DNA of 38,953 nt from CAYNND01 sp964398775 (GCA_964398775.1 CAYNND010000009.1:1-38953), one strand, 5' to 3'. Shown: positions 15,361-23,694, counted from the first letter of the stretch. Notes: a model not told the origin generated them from the sequence alone. Program-made: numbers and translations.

Positions 15361-17073
15361 TCATACAGACTGAGCCCACTCTGAAAGCTCTCGAGGTCCA
15401 TGGATGTAGCGTGACTCATCATATACCTGCGCGCGCTGCATTATGGAAAGTACAGAATCTTTAATAAGCATAAAGTAGAGTGCGATTGTTCGGCTATCTA
15501 GATATTCTTTCAGTTCGCGTAGCGCATCAACACCAGCAGCATCAAGATAATTAAGACCTGCTCCGTTTAACACGACGGCCTGCACTGAACTTCCGAACTC
15601 CTGTTCATGCTTTTCTATATACTGCGTAACGATTTCAACAAATGTATCAGCGTTTACGAAAATAAGCGACGTATCAAAGCGCAGTATGAGTACTTTCGGG
15701 AAGAGCTCGATAGAGTCTTGTGGCGCGCTCTCGCGTGACCACAGTGACTCATATGCTCTATGATAGCCAACTTCATGCATGCTGAGTCGCATGCTTCTGA
15801 GTACAAAGAGAGCAATTCCAAGCATAATGCCAATCAAGAGTGCATCATCAGGGCGAAGCAAGAGAGCCGCACAACCGGTGATGATTGCGAGCACACCATC
15901 CATACGTGACAGTGAAAGCAGTGAGCGGATCGAGGTAATGTGTATGAGTTGGATGACTGCAGCGATCACTACACCGGAGAGTATCGCGCGAGGCATGTGT
16001 GCAAGGAGTGGGCTAAGCGCGAGCACTGCGATAAACATAGTAACTCCAGCAATGAGTGCGGCAACGTTTGTCTGAGCGCCACTTTTTGCGTTGAGCGCAC
16101 TGCCTGAAAAAGAACCTGAGACAGGGAAGCCGCCAAGGAGGCCAGCGCCTATGTTTGCCATGCCTTGCCCAACAAGTTCACGGTCAGCGCTTACGCGCTC
16201 CTTAGTTGTTTTCGCAATACTTTGCGATATAGAGTACGTTTCAACAAACCCAACGAGTGCGATCAAACATGCTTGCTTAAACAGGAGGTACATAACAGGT
16301 ATCGAAAACGCTGAGAAAGTGAATTGAGGGATACCCGAGGGGATATAGCCAATTGATATAACGCCGAGCGTCTCTAGGTCTGTTGTGAATGCAAGTGTGA
16401 GTCCACACAGGAGTGCCAACAGTGAACCAGGCACAGTGGTCGCGTATCGCTTCATCGCGAGAACTCCGACAATTGTACCGATACCAAGACAGGCGCTCAC
16501 GATATGTGTTGTCGGGATATGCACGATGATATCTTTGATTGCATATATACCCGAACTGGTGATACCAGTGATTCCAAGAGCTGTCGGAAGCTGGGTAAGC
16601 GCTATTAGCAGTGCGGCCGCATTTGTGAAGCCAACAAGCGTTGAGTGGGGAATGAGACGGGCGAGAATGCCGAGGCGGGACACGCCCAACATAAGCTGGA
16701 TGATTCCCGTAAGAAGTGCAAGCGATATGGCGAGGGTAATGTACTCAGGTGAGAGTGGTTGTGCAAATGACGCAAGGGAGGATGCAGCAAGCAGAGAGAC
16801 AATCCCAACTGGTGCGGTAATGGTATGTGAAGAGCTCCCCCAAAGGGCGGCACACATAATTGCAGGTATTGCAGCATAGAGGCCCATAACGGGAGGAAGT
16901 CCTGCGAGAATGGCATATCCAAGGGCGTTCGGTATGATAATTGCTGCAACTGTGAGTCCAGCAAGTACATCTTTGCGAAAATGCACGCCGCCGTAGAGTT
17001 CTACTTGAGGGGCAATCCTAGGCTTCAGGCTTGATATGCCTGAACGGATAATCTGCCGAAGCTGGTGTTCCAT
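15361..17073 (-). CDS. SulP-family anion transporter with STAS domain
   Basis: A 570-residue protein. Residues 1-420 hold 10-14 membrane helices with the SulP N-terminal signature (DVLAGLTVAAIIIPNALGYA, LAGLPPVMGLYAAIPAIMCA) and GGFPVSGSFSGSALNAKSGA. Residues about 440-570 form a cytosolic STAS domain with GAGLNYLDAAGVDALREL. Family substrates include sulfate, bicarbonate and C4-dicarboxylates, and sequence alone does not decide. No sulfur-assimilation or carbonic-anhydrase gene is nearby. It is transcribed away from tuf. GTATAA 6 nt before the ATG on the minus strand may be its -10. Confidence 0.93.
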   Translation of the reverse strand: MEHQLRQIIRSGISSLKPRIAPQVELYGGVHFRKDVLAGLTVAAIIIPNALGYAILAGLPPVMGLYAAIPAIMCAALWGSSSHTITAPVGIVSLLAASSLASFAQPLSPEYITLAISLALLTGIIQLMLGVSRLGILARLIPHSTLVGFTNAAALLIALTQLPTALGITGITSSGIYAIKDIIVHIPTTHIVSACLGIGTIVGVLAMKRYATTVPGSLLALLCGLTLAFTTDLETLGVISIGYIPSGIPQFTFSAFSIPVMYLLFKQACLIALVGFVETYSISQSIAKTTKERVSADRELVGQGMANIGAGLLGGFPVSGSFSGSALNAKSGAQTNVAALIAGVTMFIAVLALSPLLAHMPRAILSGVVIAAVIQLIHITSIRSLLSLSRMDGVLAIITGCAALLLRPDDALLIGIMLGIALFVLRSMRLSMHEVGYHRAYESLWSRESAPQDSIELFPKVLILRFDTSLIFVNADTFVEIVTQYIEKHEQEFGSSVQAVVLNGAGLNYLDAAGVDALRELKEYLDSRTIALYFMLIKDSVLSIMQRAQVYDESRYIHGPRELSEWAQSV

Positions 17074-17286
17074 TCTTTCTTATACCATTCATGGGGGTTT
17101 CCTAAAAGAGCTCTATATATCCACAGTAAGAGGAGGCTTGACGGAAGCCTCTAATTTGTTACGATACGCCCCATCGCGCCGCGGCTTTTTGCACGGTGAG
17201 GTACCGAGGGCGGTCTTGGCTCTGAAACTCATGAACAGAGCTTAGACCACTCGAGAATTATTATTATTTATTTAACTAGTTATTGT
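17074..17286 (+). ncRNA. Intergenic region with the structured leader of tuf
   Basis: No gene fits. It contains the hairpin AGGCTT/AAGCCT (17134-17150), the motif GCGGCTTTTTGCACGGT (17181-17197) shared with the rpsL leader, and a two-stage stem GGTCT-TG-GCTCTG / CAGAGC-TT-AGACC (17212-17248). The end next to SulP must also hold that gene's minus-strand promoter. TTAACT (17272-17277) near the tuf ATG could be a second -10. A role in controlling EF-Tu synthesis is inference. Confidence 0.5.
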
Positions 17287-18480
17287 ATGGCAGATTTCAA
17301 TCGTTCAAAGCCACACATCAACGTAGGAACCATTGGTCACGTCGACCACGGAAAGACTACGTTGACAGCGGCAATCCTTAACGTCCTTAACCTTGCAGGT
17401 CAAACTGTAAAGATGAAGGGTGTTGACGATATCGACAACGCACCTGAAGAGAAGGAGCGTGGTATTACTATCGCGCTTTCTCACAACGAGTACGAGACTG
17501 AGAAGCGACACTACGCACACATTGATGCCCCTGGTCACGCAGACTACATCAAGAACATGATTACAGGTGCTGCGCAGATGGATGGAGCAATCCTCGTCGT
17601 TGCTGCAACTGATGGTTTGATGCCACAGACGCGTGAACACATCTTGCTTGCAAAGCAGGTTGGTGTGCCGAACATCATCGTATTCCTCAACAAGACTGAT
17701 ATGCCAGATGTTGACGAAGAAATGGTTATGCTTGTAGAGGAAGAGATTCGTGAGAACCTCACCAAGTATGGCTTTGATGGAAAGGCAACACCGTTCATCA
17801 AGGGTTCAGGCCTCAAGGCACTTGAAGCAAAGGATCTTTCTGACCCATGGGCACAGAAGGTACTTGAGCTCACTAAGGCGATGGATGAATACTTCCAGAT
17901 TCCTGCACGTGATCTCGACAAGCCATTCCTTATGCCAATCGAGGATATCTTCTCAATTGAAGGACGTGGTACTGTCGTCACTGGCCGTATCGAGCGTGGT
18001 ATTTGTAAGGTAGGTCAGGATGTTGAAATTGTCGGTATCCAAGATACTGCAAAGACAACAATCACTGGTATCGAAATGTTCAACAAAACATTGAACGAAG
18101 GTATGGCAGGAGACAACGCAGGTATCCTCCTCCGAGGTGCAAAGAAAGAAGAAGTGCACCGAGGTCAGGTTCTTGCAGCAGTTGGCTCAGTAAAGCCGCA
18201 TACTGATTTCGAGGCTGAGGTATATATCCTTTCTAAGGAGGAAGGTGGTCGCCACACTCCATTCTTCACTGGATACAAGCCACAGTTCTACATGCGAACT
18301 ACAGACGTCACAGGAGAGGTAACTCTTGCTGCAGGTGTTGAGATGGTTATGCCTGGAGATACTGTTACTTTCCACGTTAAGCTCGTGGGACCAGTAGCAC
18401 TCGAAGAAAAGCAGCGCTTCGCTATCCGTGAGGGTGGTAAGACTGTTGGTGCGGGTGTTGTCACAAAGATTGTAAAATAA
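17287..18480 (+). CDS. tuf: Elongation factor Tu
   Basis: A 397-residue GTPase delivering aminoacyl-tRNA. It has GHVDHGKTT (G1), RGITIA (G2), DAPGHADYIKNMITGAAQMD (G3, with Ala in place of the common Cys), NKTD (G4, usually NKCD) and SGLKALE (G5), then domains 2 and 3 with GRGTVVTGRIERG and AIREGGKTVGAGVVTKIVK. Length is normal. A single copy is seen in this window. It is preceded by a long structured leader and followed by a strong terminator. Confidence 0.98.
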   Translation: MADFNRSKPHINVGTIGHVDHGKTTLTAAILNVLNLAGQTVKMKGVDDIDNAPEEKERGITIALSHNEYETEKRHYAHIDAPGHADYIKNMITGAAQMDGAILVVAATDGLMPQTREHILLAKQVGVPNIIVFLNKTDMPDVDEEMVMLVEEEIRENLTKYGFDGKATPFIKGSGLKALEAKDLSDPWAQKVLELTKAMDEYFQIPARDLDKPFLMPIEDIFSIEGRGTVVTGRIERGICKVGQDVEIVGIQDTAKTTITGIEMFNKTLNEGMAGDNAGILLRGAKKEEVHRGQVLAAVGSVKPHTDFEAEVYILSKEEGGRHTPFFTGYKPQFYMRTTDVTGEVTLAAGVEMVMPGDTVTFHVKLVGPVALEEKQRFAIREGGKTVGAGVVTKIVK

Positions 18481-18500
18481 TTCCTCGAAAGTTAGGAATC

Positions 18501-18526
18501 AAAAAAGCCCCGCTCGGGGCTTTTTT
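18501..18526. terminator. Bidirectional terminator between tuf and the phosphoribosyltransferase gene
   Basis: AAAAAAGCCCCG / CGGGGCTTTTTT is symmetric, with A and T tracts on both sides, and serves tuf (plus) and the convergent gene (minus). Confidence 0.93.
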
Positions 18527-18538
18527 GTTGTATGCATG

Positions 18539-19006
18539 TCATGCGTCGCAACTCCTATCCCATGGGAAGGTAACCCACGAGCGCACTTCTCGAGCGTAGA
18601 TATCTGGCATGTGTTGGCATCGGTCCACTCGCAAACAGAGCGTCGCGGTGTGCACAATCGCAGGAGCATGATTGCATTCGAGCAATGTTTTAATTTCGTG
18701 CAATGTTTTCCCACTATCTGCGATTTCATCAACAAGGAGTACTTTTTTGCCAGTAAGCAAAATAGCAGGCAGCACATCGATGCATACTTTTCCACGCACA
18801 TCATGCTCATCATACGAGTGAGCACTAATCGTAGTAACATGCCGTGTCTGCAGTGCTTTGGCAAGGAGTGCAAGAGGAACCAGTCCGCCGACAGTAATCC
18901 CAATAATCCAATCATACGTGACACCGTGCTCAGTGCACTGGGCCCGCAGGCGTTCAATATCGTCGTGCACATCGCTCCAGCTGAGGGGCAGTTTTTGTAC
19001 TTCCAT
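18539..19006 (-). CDS. Purine-type phosphoribosyltransferase
   Basis: A 155-residue type I PRTase. The PRPP loop is VLLVDEIADSGKTL (about 89-102), preceded by a GGLVPLALLA segment and followed by the ending WVTFPWD typical of the COG2236/Gpt-like group. Likely substrates are hypoxanthine, guanine or xanthine, which is inference. If it makes IMP, purA and purB in this window would take IMP to AMP, giving a salvage route. The start is supported by CATACT 6 nt upstream on the minus strand. Confidence 0.88.
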   Translation of the reverse strand: MEVQKLPLSWSDVHDDIERLRAQCTEHGVTYDWIIGITVGGLVPLALLAKALQTRHVTTISAHSYDEHDVRGKVCIDVLPAILLTGKKVLLVDEIADSGKTLHEIKTLLECNHAPAIVHTATLCLRVDRCQHMPDIYAREVRSWVTFPWDRSCDA

Positions 19007-19012
19007 CGATAC

Positions 19013-19018
19013 AGTATG
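19013..19018 (-). promoter_or_regulatory. -10 element CATACT (minus strand)
   Basis: It ends exactly 6 nt before the minus-strand ATG at 19006. Confidence 0.55.
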
Positions 19019-19094
19019 GCAAGTTTACAAAAAAGGGCAATACAGAGCCCTTGCAGCACCCTTGCATTTCCAAAAAAAAAGTGCATACTACTCC

Positions 19095-19129
19095 AACTGT
19101 TTTCCTTTTATTCATAACGAAAAACAGTT
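19095..19129 (+). promoter_or_regulatory. Inverted repeat ahead of rpsJ
   Basis: AACTGTTTT and AAAACAGTT form a 9-bp stem with a 17-nt loop, ending 6 nt before the rpsJ ATG. It could be a translational control hairpin or an operator. There is no T tract, so it is not a terminator. Confidence 0.45.
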
Positions 19130-19135
19130 TGTACC

Positions 19136-19513
19136 ATGACAACAGAAGGATCAAAAAAGCCTACAAAGGCAGCAGGTAAGGCGGCTGCAAAAAAAAGTAA
19201 GAGTGAGGGTGATAAGCTCCGGATTACCGTTCGTGCCTATGACCACAAGCTCCTTGATCTTTCTGTGAAGCAAATCGTACAAACTGCAGAGCGTTTCGGC
19301 GTCTCTGTTCGTGGTCCGATTCCTCTTCCAACTGATATTCGCAAGTATACGGTAAACCGAGCATCGTTTATCGATAAAGATGCTCGTGAGCAGTTTGAAG
19401 TGCGCACCCACAAGCGACTTATCGATATCGTGAGTCCAAACCAAAAGGTAATTGAGGCGCTCACAAATATCGACCTCCCATCAGGAGTTTCGATTCAGGT
19501 GAAGACTGTATAA
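19136..19513 (+). CDS. rpsJ: 30S ribosomal protein S10 with basic N-terminal extension
   Basis: A 125-residue protein. The core (about 26-125) has KLRITVRAYDHKLLDLS, GPIPLPTDIRKYTVNR and FEVRTHKRLIDIV. The first 25 residues are a Lys/Ala/Thr-rich extension absent from the usual 103-residue S10. It normally opens the S10 operon, but here it stands alone. The next ribosomal gene, rplC, lies 15.6 kb downstream beyond the accessory island. No T-rich terminator follows, only the inverted repeat at 19533-19560. Confidence 0.96.
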   Translation: MTTEGSKKPTKAAGKAAAKKSKSEGDKLRITVRAYDHKLLDLSVKQIVQTAERFGVSVRGPIPLPTDIRKYTVNRASFIDKDAREQFEVRTHKRLIDIVSPNQKVIEALTNIDLPSGVSIQVKTV

Positions 19514-19532
19514 AAATACTTTTTCGAGGTAC

Positions 19533-19560
19533 GGGCCATGATACACTTGTGTCATGGCCC
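19533..19560 (+). promoter_or_regulatory. Operator-like inverted repeat around the first island promoter
   Basis: GGGCCATGA (19533-19541) and TCATGGCCC (19552-19560) are perfect 9-bp arms. The 10-bp spacer between them holds the -10 hexamer TACACT (19542-19547), and the ATG at 19554 lies in the right arm. The hexamer ends exactly 6 nt before the ATG. A dimeric repressor site is the natural reading, unproven. As RNA it could also fold, but it lacks a T tract. Confidence 0.5.
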
Positions 19561-20801
19561 GTAATCATATGCTTTTTGTTGTATGCTGCGCAGCGCTATT
19601 TCTCCTCAGTTTCTATATTTCAGATATATGGATTCAAAAAAATACTGAACGGGTTGCTGCATACTACGATGTGATAGAAAACCAAGAGAAACTCCGAGAA
19701 GATGTACCGGTCACCGAGGCTGACTTAGAAGGTATTCGTTCATGCAAAAGTGAAAATAAATCAGAGGCCGAAGTCTGCATGCGCGATTTTTACGATGCCT
19801 ACACTATGAAAAATGGCACTGCCAAGGCGTTTGCCCACTTGGCTCGACTGCAAAAGGAGCATAAAGAGCTTTTGCCAGGGTGTCACTATATATCCCATGG
19901 CATCGGCCACGCATCTCTACGCCTCAATAATGATGTTCCATCTGACGCGTTTCTAATCATGCAAACAGGCGGGTTCTTTAAGAATGTTGCCACCTGTGGT
20001 AATGGGTATTTCCACGGCGTCATTGAGGAGGCTGCAAAGAATATAACTGACAATAAAGCATTGGCCGAGAAGCTAAAATCAATCTGCTCCACAGCAAGTC
20101 CTGGCACGAGCTGCTACCATGGTTCTGGGCACGCCGCACTCATTCAGAAAGAGTATAACGTTGAAGATATGCTCAAAGTTTGTGACATGGTTTCTGATAA
20201 GCCGGATGATGTTTTTGAGTGCCACACAGGCGGATACATGGAGTACGGGCAAATAGCTGACGGAATAGGTCATGTCAAAAATGGCAAACTGAAACTTGTG
20301 TTTTGCGATGCTCAGGAGAAACGATACCAGCCTGCATGCTACATGGAGCAGTCTTCAATCTTTGAAAATTATAGCAGTGAGCCAAGAAATTATGCTCGAA
20401 ATATTGGCTTCTGCAAGCAGTTTGATGACCCGCTTAATCGTATGGCATGCGTGAAGCTATTTGCGATTCGTTCAGTTCGCATATCGCACTTCAATGATGT
20501 CTATGCGATGTGTAATAACACGAGCACAACGCAAGAGCGAATTATTTGCACAGCTGTTGCTGCAAGCAAAATAGGGCAATCAAGAGATAAAACTCGCGGA
20601 AAGGAATTTAGGTCTATCGCACGAGACGTATGCCACACTATGAACCCATTGTATGCAAGCTATTGTCAGCATTTGGTTTTCAGGCAACCATCGCAACTTT
20701 TCTACACCAGTGACCGCGACTTATCGTTTTCCACATGGGGGGATTTGTTCTTTGGGTGGATGACGTACTATAGTAAATACAATGGCACTAAATCCTCGTA
20801 G
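19554..20801 (+). CDS. Exported His/Cys-rich protein, copy 1
   Basis: A 415-residue protein with an N-terminal membrane anchor or signal (residues 5-25) and a large extracytoplasmic domain. Paired motifs suggest metal or heme binding: CHYISHGIGHA (110-120), CGNGYFHGVIEE (148-159), CYHGSGHAAL (187-196) and CHTGGYMEY (223-231), plus later Cys (FCKQ, MACVK, MCNN, IICTA, VCHT). All of the first three motifs recur in the product of 22438-23655. I recall proteins with the CH-x3-H-x-x-G / GY-x-HG / CxHGxGH pattern in other bacteria, but no assigned function. It is the first gene of the island; its last 20 bp overlap the first precursor gene. Confidence 0.85.
   Translation: MARNHMLFVVCCAALFLLSFYISDIWIQKNTERVAAYYDVIENQEKLREDVPVTEADLEGIRSCKSENKSEAEVCMRDFYDAYTMKNGTAKAFAHLARLQKEHKELLPGCHYISHGIGHASLRLNNDVPSDAFLIMQTGGFFKNVATCGNGYFHGVIEEAAKNITDNKALAEKLKSICSTASPGTSCYHGSGHAALIQKEYNVEDMLKVCDMVSDKPDDVFECHTGGYMEYGQIADGIGHVKNGKLKLVFCDAQEKRYQPACYMEQSSIFENYSSEPRNYARNIGFCKQFDDPLNRMACVKLFAIRSVRISHFNDVYAMCNNTSTTQERIICTAVAASKIGQSRDKTRGKEFRSIARDVCHTMNPLYASYCQHLVFRQPSQLFYTSDRDLSFSTWGDLFFGWMTYYSKYNGTKSS
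20769..20774 (+). promoter_or_regulatory. -10 element TATAGT for precursor 1
   Basis: It lies within the end of the upstream gene, inside the palindrome TACTATAGTA, 7 nt before ATG 20782. Confidence 0.45.
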
Positions 20802-21096
20802 ATTAGCACGACTGACTCGGTACGGTATTTTTGCATGTATAGCGATGGTCTCCGGAGTAATACTATCAGTGCAAAAAAACGATAGTATAGTCGACCACTC
20901 AATATTGCTCGATTTTGAAACAAGTACTGCGTCTGCTGATACTCCAGATAGCGGTACTGGAACAGCTGACTCAGGAAGTGGTGACTCGGGTAGTTCTGAC
21001 TCAGGCAGTGGAGACTCAGGCAGTGGAGACTGTGGCAGTGGAGACTCAGGCAGTGGTGATAGTGGAGATGGTTGTGGTGGTGATGGATGCGGTTGA
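20782..21096 (+). CDS. Candidate modified-peptide precursor 1 (Gly/Ser/Asp repeats, Cys end)
   Basis: A 104-residue protein with a basic N-terminus (NPRRLARLTRYG), one membrane helix or signal (about 15-31), an acidic linker (VDHSILLDFETS), then six DSGSG-type pentads and a C-terminus GDGCGGDGCG. One pentad has Cys in place of Ser. The layout is shared with the product of 28574-28852: basic start, R-YG before the helix, acidic linker, repeats and a two-Cys end. Ser/Cys/Gly density resembles microcin B17-type core peptides, and a YcaO and a SagB-type dehydrogenase lie in the same island, so it is my best candidate substrate. An alternative is an unmodified membrane-anchored spacer protein. Confidence 0.7.
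   Translation: MALNPRRLARLTRYGIFACIAMVSGVILSVQKNDSIVDHSILLDFETSTASADTPDSGTGTADSGSGDSGSSDSGSGDSGSGDCGSGDSGSGDSGDGCGGDGCG
20968..21057 (+). repeat. Six 15-bp tandem repeats in precursor 1
   Basis: The unit GACTCAGGCAGTGGA encodes DSGSG. Three inner copies are identical or differ by one codon (TGT for TCA), so recent slippage or gene conversion is likely and the copy number may vary. Confidence 0.9.
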
Positions 21097-21111
21097 TACA
21101 ATTTCATAAAT

Positions 21112-22413
21112 ATGGAAAAAACACTTCGTTACGTAATTATCGGACTTGCACTCATAGTCGCTGTTGGTGTGTATGAGCTTGTCCAAGTATATAGAATTTC
21201 TGGAAGCCCATATATCTGGAGAACAGAGAATTGGAAGCAGACAGATATAAAGCTTGCTGACTTGCAGCCAAATACTCCGGATGTACCTCGTGTAGACTAC
21301 ACTGAAAAAATAGGGACTGTATATACAAATCAAACAGGTGTAAGTACCGGCACTGGCTATACAGTTACTGACCCTGTTTTGAAAGAGATGGAAGAGGACA
21401 TTCGCGTTTCTGCCCCACGCATTAGTGAGGCGGAGTTGTCGCTCAAACGAGCTATTTATTTGAAGAAATTTGCCTCAGTCGCGTTCACAAAACAATCACC
21501 TGAACGTGAAGAAATGATCAAAGAAGTATATGAGCAGCTGCACTATGGTATTTTCCGACTTCCAGCAATTGCAATAAACGAGGATGCAAACCTTAGGTAT
21601 ATTCGCAGATATTACTCTCATGTGCTTGAGTTTGTGTACCAAGGAGCGAAAAACCCAGATCTATTCTTCAGTTCAAAATTTGCTGAGGGTAACTACTTCA
21701 AACAACTAACATCAATGCATGGAGTTGAGCATAAGAATGTTATAAGTACTCTCTACATTGACAGTTTGTATAGCGATCAAGACATGCTCAATGATAACTT
21801 TGTATTGGCAGGGAGGCTGCGAATGCTCTCTGAGTTGTTCCTTGACGACTATGTTAAAAATGAAAATTATACAAGCACAAATCACGGTATCCGAACTGAG
21901 CTATATAAAAAAGCAATAGCACTCGCTGAGCAATATCCAAATGCAGCCGTAACTAAAATACATACATCAGATGCAGACAACATAACACTGCCAAAAGTTG
22001 CTTATGCACACTCGCTTGGGATACTTGCGCGCTTGCCAAGGAGTCGCATTTCAGCAGAGCAAGCGCAAGCAGCGTTTCGTGATGCCCACGATGCTCTCAA
22101 AAAGAATGTACGTTCGGAAGATGATATTCTCTACTGGTCTCTTACACGACTCATAGTAAGTGAAGCAGAGTTTATGTATCGTTCAAATGGCGATAAGATG
22201 AATGATGAAACCGTTGCGCTTTTGAATGAAGTCGCAAAGCTTCGCGAAACACTCAAAAACAATAAGGAATCAAGTGATTGGTATAATAGATTCTTTAGGG
22301 ACATCATACGAGAGGTTGAGACGGCTCCTGTGGCACATCGCAAGCGACCATTTTTGGACATGGCGAAAGAAGTACCTGCAATGCAAAAAATACTTGATGA
22401 ACTATCTCAGTAG
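21112..22413 (+). CDS. Membrane-anchored alpha-helical protein after precursor 1
   Basis: A 433-residue protein with a membrane anchor at residues 5-23, a low-complexity Thr/Gly/Val/Tyr linker (about 55-85), then an all-helical region with TPR-like or solenoid character to the end. There is no catalytic motif. It follows the precursor gene by 15 nt. A similar one-helix plus helical-domain protein (28873-30087) follows precursor 2 at the same place, so the two are positional counterparts and perhaps distant homologues. It could be a scaffold or chaperone for the precursor, which is inference. Confidence 0.8.
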   Translation: MEKTLRYVIIGLALIVAVGVYELVQVYRISGSPYIWRTENWKQTDIKLADLQPNTPDVPRVDYTEKIGTVYTNQTGVSTGTGYTVTDPVLKEMEEDIRVSAPRISEAELSLKRAIYLKKFASVAFTKQSPEREEMIKEVYEQLHYGIFRLPAIAINEDANLRYIRRYYSHVLEFVYQGAKNPDLFFSSKFAEGNYFKQLTSMHGVEHKNVISTLYIDSLYSDQDMLNDNFVLAGRLRMLSELFLDDYVKNENYTSTNHGIRTELYKKAIALAEQYPNAAVTKIHTSDADNITLPKVAYAHSLGILARLPRSRISAEQAQAAFRDAHDALKKNVRSEDDILYWSLTRLIVSEAEFMYRSNGDKMNDETVALLNEVAKLRETLKNNKESSDWYNRFFRDIIREVETAPVAHRKRPFLDMAKEVPAMQKILDELSQ

Positions 22414-22437
22414 TTGTATTGTCTTTGGGTGCCTTCT

Positions 22438-23655
22438 ATGAAGCATATACAGTTCCGCAAAAAAGCAGCAAGTGCTTTTTTGTCTTTGATTATAGCTCTT
22501 TCTGGATGTGGGGCATTTGCCTATTGGTACTGGTACACACCGTATCACCCTATTACACACTATTATGAAATACTGAACTCACAAGAGCAGGTGACTGATG
22601 GAATTGCCGTTACTGAGCAGGAATGGAACACCCTTAAGCAGTGCAAGAGGTTTACCGGGCCACTCTCACGCAAGCGTATACTTGATTGTATTACTGATTT
22701 TTATGAACAGTACACACTTACACATGGTGTCCGAAAGTCATTCTCGCACTTGGCTGCACTAGAGAAAAAAAGTACTGACTTTGTTGAAGACTGTCACTAT
22801 GTCTCTCATGGGATCGGTCATGCTCAATTAAAAGTAGATAAGGGCGACGCAGGGAAGTCGTTTTCGGAATTATCAGAGAATTTGTATTTTAAAAATGTCT
22901 CAACGTGCGGTAATGGGTATTTTCACGGTGTTATTGAGGAAGTCGCAAGCACAATAAGTACAAAAGATGGGCTCGTCGATATTCTGAAGCCAATATGCGG
23001 AAGCTTAAAATATGATTTGTCTGATTGTTATCATGGTATAGGGCATGCCGCATATATCCAACTTAACTACATGACTCATGATGCTCTGTATGTGTGTGAT
23101 GCGGTAACAGACGATCAATTTATGCGTTTCTCATGTCAGATGGGAATTTTTATGGAGATGGCACAGGACTTTCAAAAAGCTGAACTTGTCGATGTTGTAG
23201 GTGATACCCTCAAGTTTAAAGTATGTGATGCACTTGATTTGCGCTTCCAAGAGGCGTGTTACTCACAACATTCTGGTTTTTTTGTCGACATAGCGCCAGA
23301 TCCAAGCAATTATGCTCAGTTGATAACTTACTGTAAGCAGATTGTAGACCCAAGAAATAGAATGGCATGTGTGAAGTTTTACGCTGGAAAGGCTGTGCGT
23401 TCTGTTCAGTACACAAATGTTCGCGCTATGTGCATAGATGGGACAAGTACAAAAGATGAGCGGATTATGTGTACCGCAGCATATGCGACTCGCATAGCAC
23501 GTTCTATTGATGCCCAAAAAGGGAGACAGTTTAATCGCGTTGTAAATGACATATGTCGATATTTACCGTGGTATGAGGTTGGGCTATGCCAAGACTTGGG
23601 GCTGAATCAGCGTGACAAGATATATTTCGATCCTGTAAGTACGGGTGTGATGTAG
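22438..23655 (+). CDS. Exported His/Cys-rich protein, copy 2 (possible lipoprotein)
   Basis: A 405-residue paralogue of 19554-20801, sharing CHYVSHGIGHAQL, CGNGYFHGVIEEVA, CYHGIGHAAY and DPRNRMACVK at matching spacing. The fourth motif is altered (CQMGIFMEM for CHTGGYMEY), losing a His. ATG 22438 was chosen over TTG 22414. Its signal contains LSGC at 21-24, a fair lipobox, although the hydrophobic run continues beyond the Cys. A redox, metal or heme protein on the outer face of the membrane is likely but unproven. Confidence 0.83.
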   Translation: MKHIQFRKKAASAFLSLIIALSGCGAFAYWYWYTPYHPITHYYEILNSQEQVTDGIAVTEQEWNTLKQCKRFTGPLSRKRILDCITDFYEQYTLTHGVRKSFSHLAALEKKSTDFVEDCHYVSHGIGHAQLKVDKGDAGKSFSELSENLYFKNVSTCGNGYFHGVIEEVASTISTKDGLVDILKPICGSLKYDLSDCYHGIGHAAYIQLNYMTHDALYVCDAVTDDQFMRFSCQMGIFMEMAQDFQKAELVDVVGDTLKFKVCDALDLRFQEACYSQHSGFFVDIAPDPSNYAQLITYCKQIVDPRNRMACVKFYAGKAVRSVQYTNVRAMCIDGTSTKDERIMCTAAYATRIARSIDAQKGRQFNRVVNDICRYLPWYEVGLCQDLGLNQRDKIYFDPVSTGVM

Positions 23656-23682
23656 TCCAGTATATACGCTGCTTTTCTGTGA

Positions 23683-23688
23683 TAGTAT
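23683..23688 (+). promoter_or_regulatory. -10 element TAGTAT for the first HTTM gene
   Basis: It ends exactly 6 nt before ATG 23695. Confidence 0.5.
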
Positions 23689-23694
23689 AAACGT

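Noticed and set aside
20968..21057. CRISPR-like array
   Set aside because: The 15-bp units are contiguous without spacers and encode in-frame pentads.
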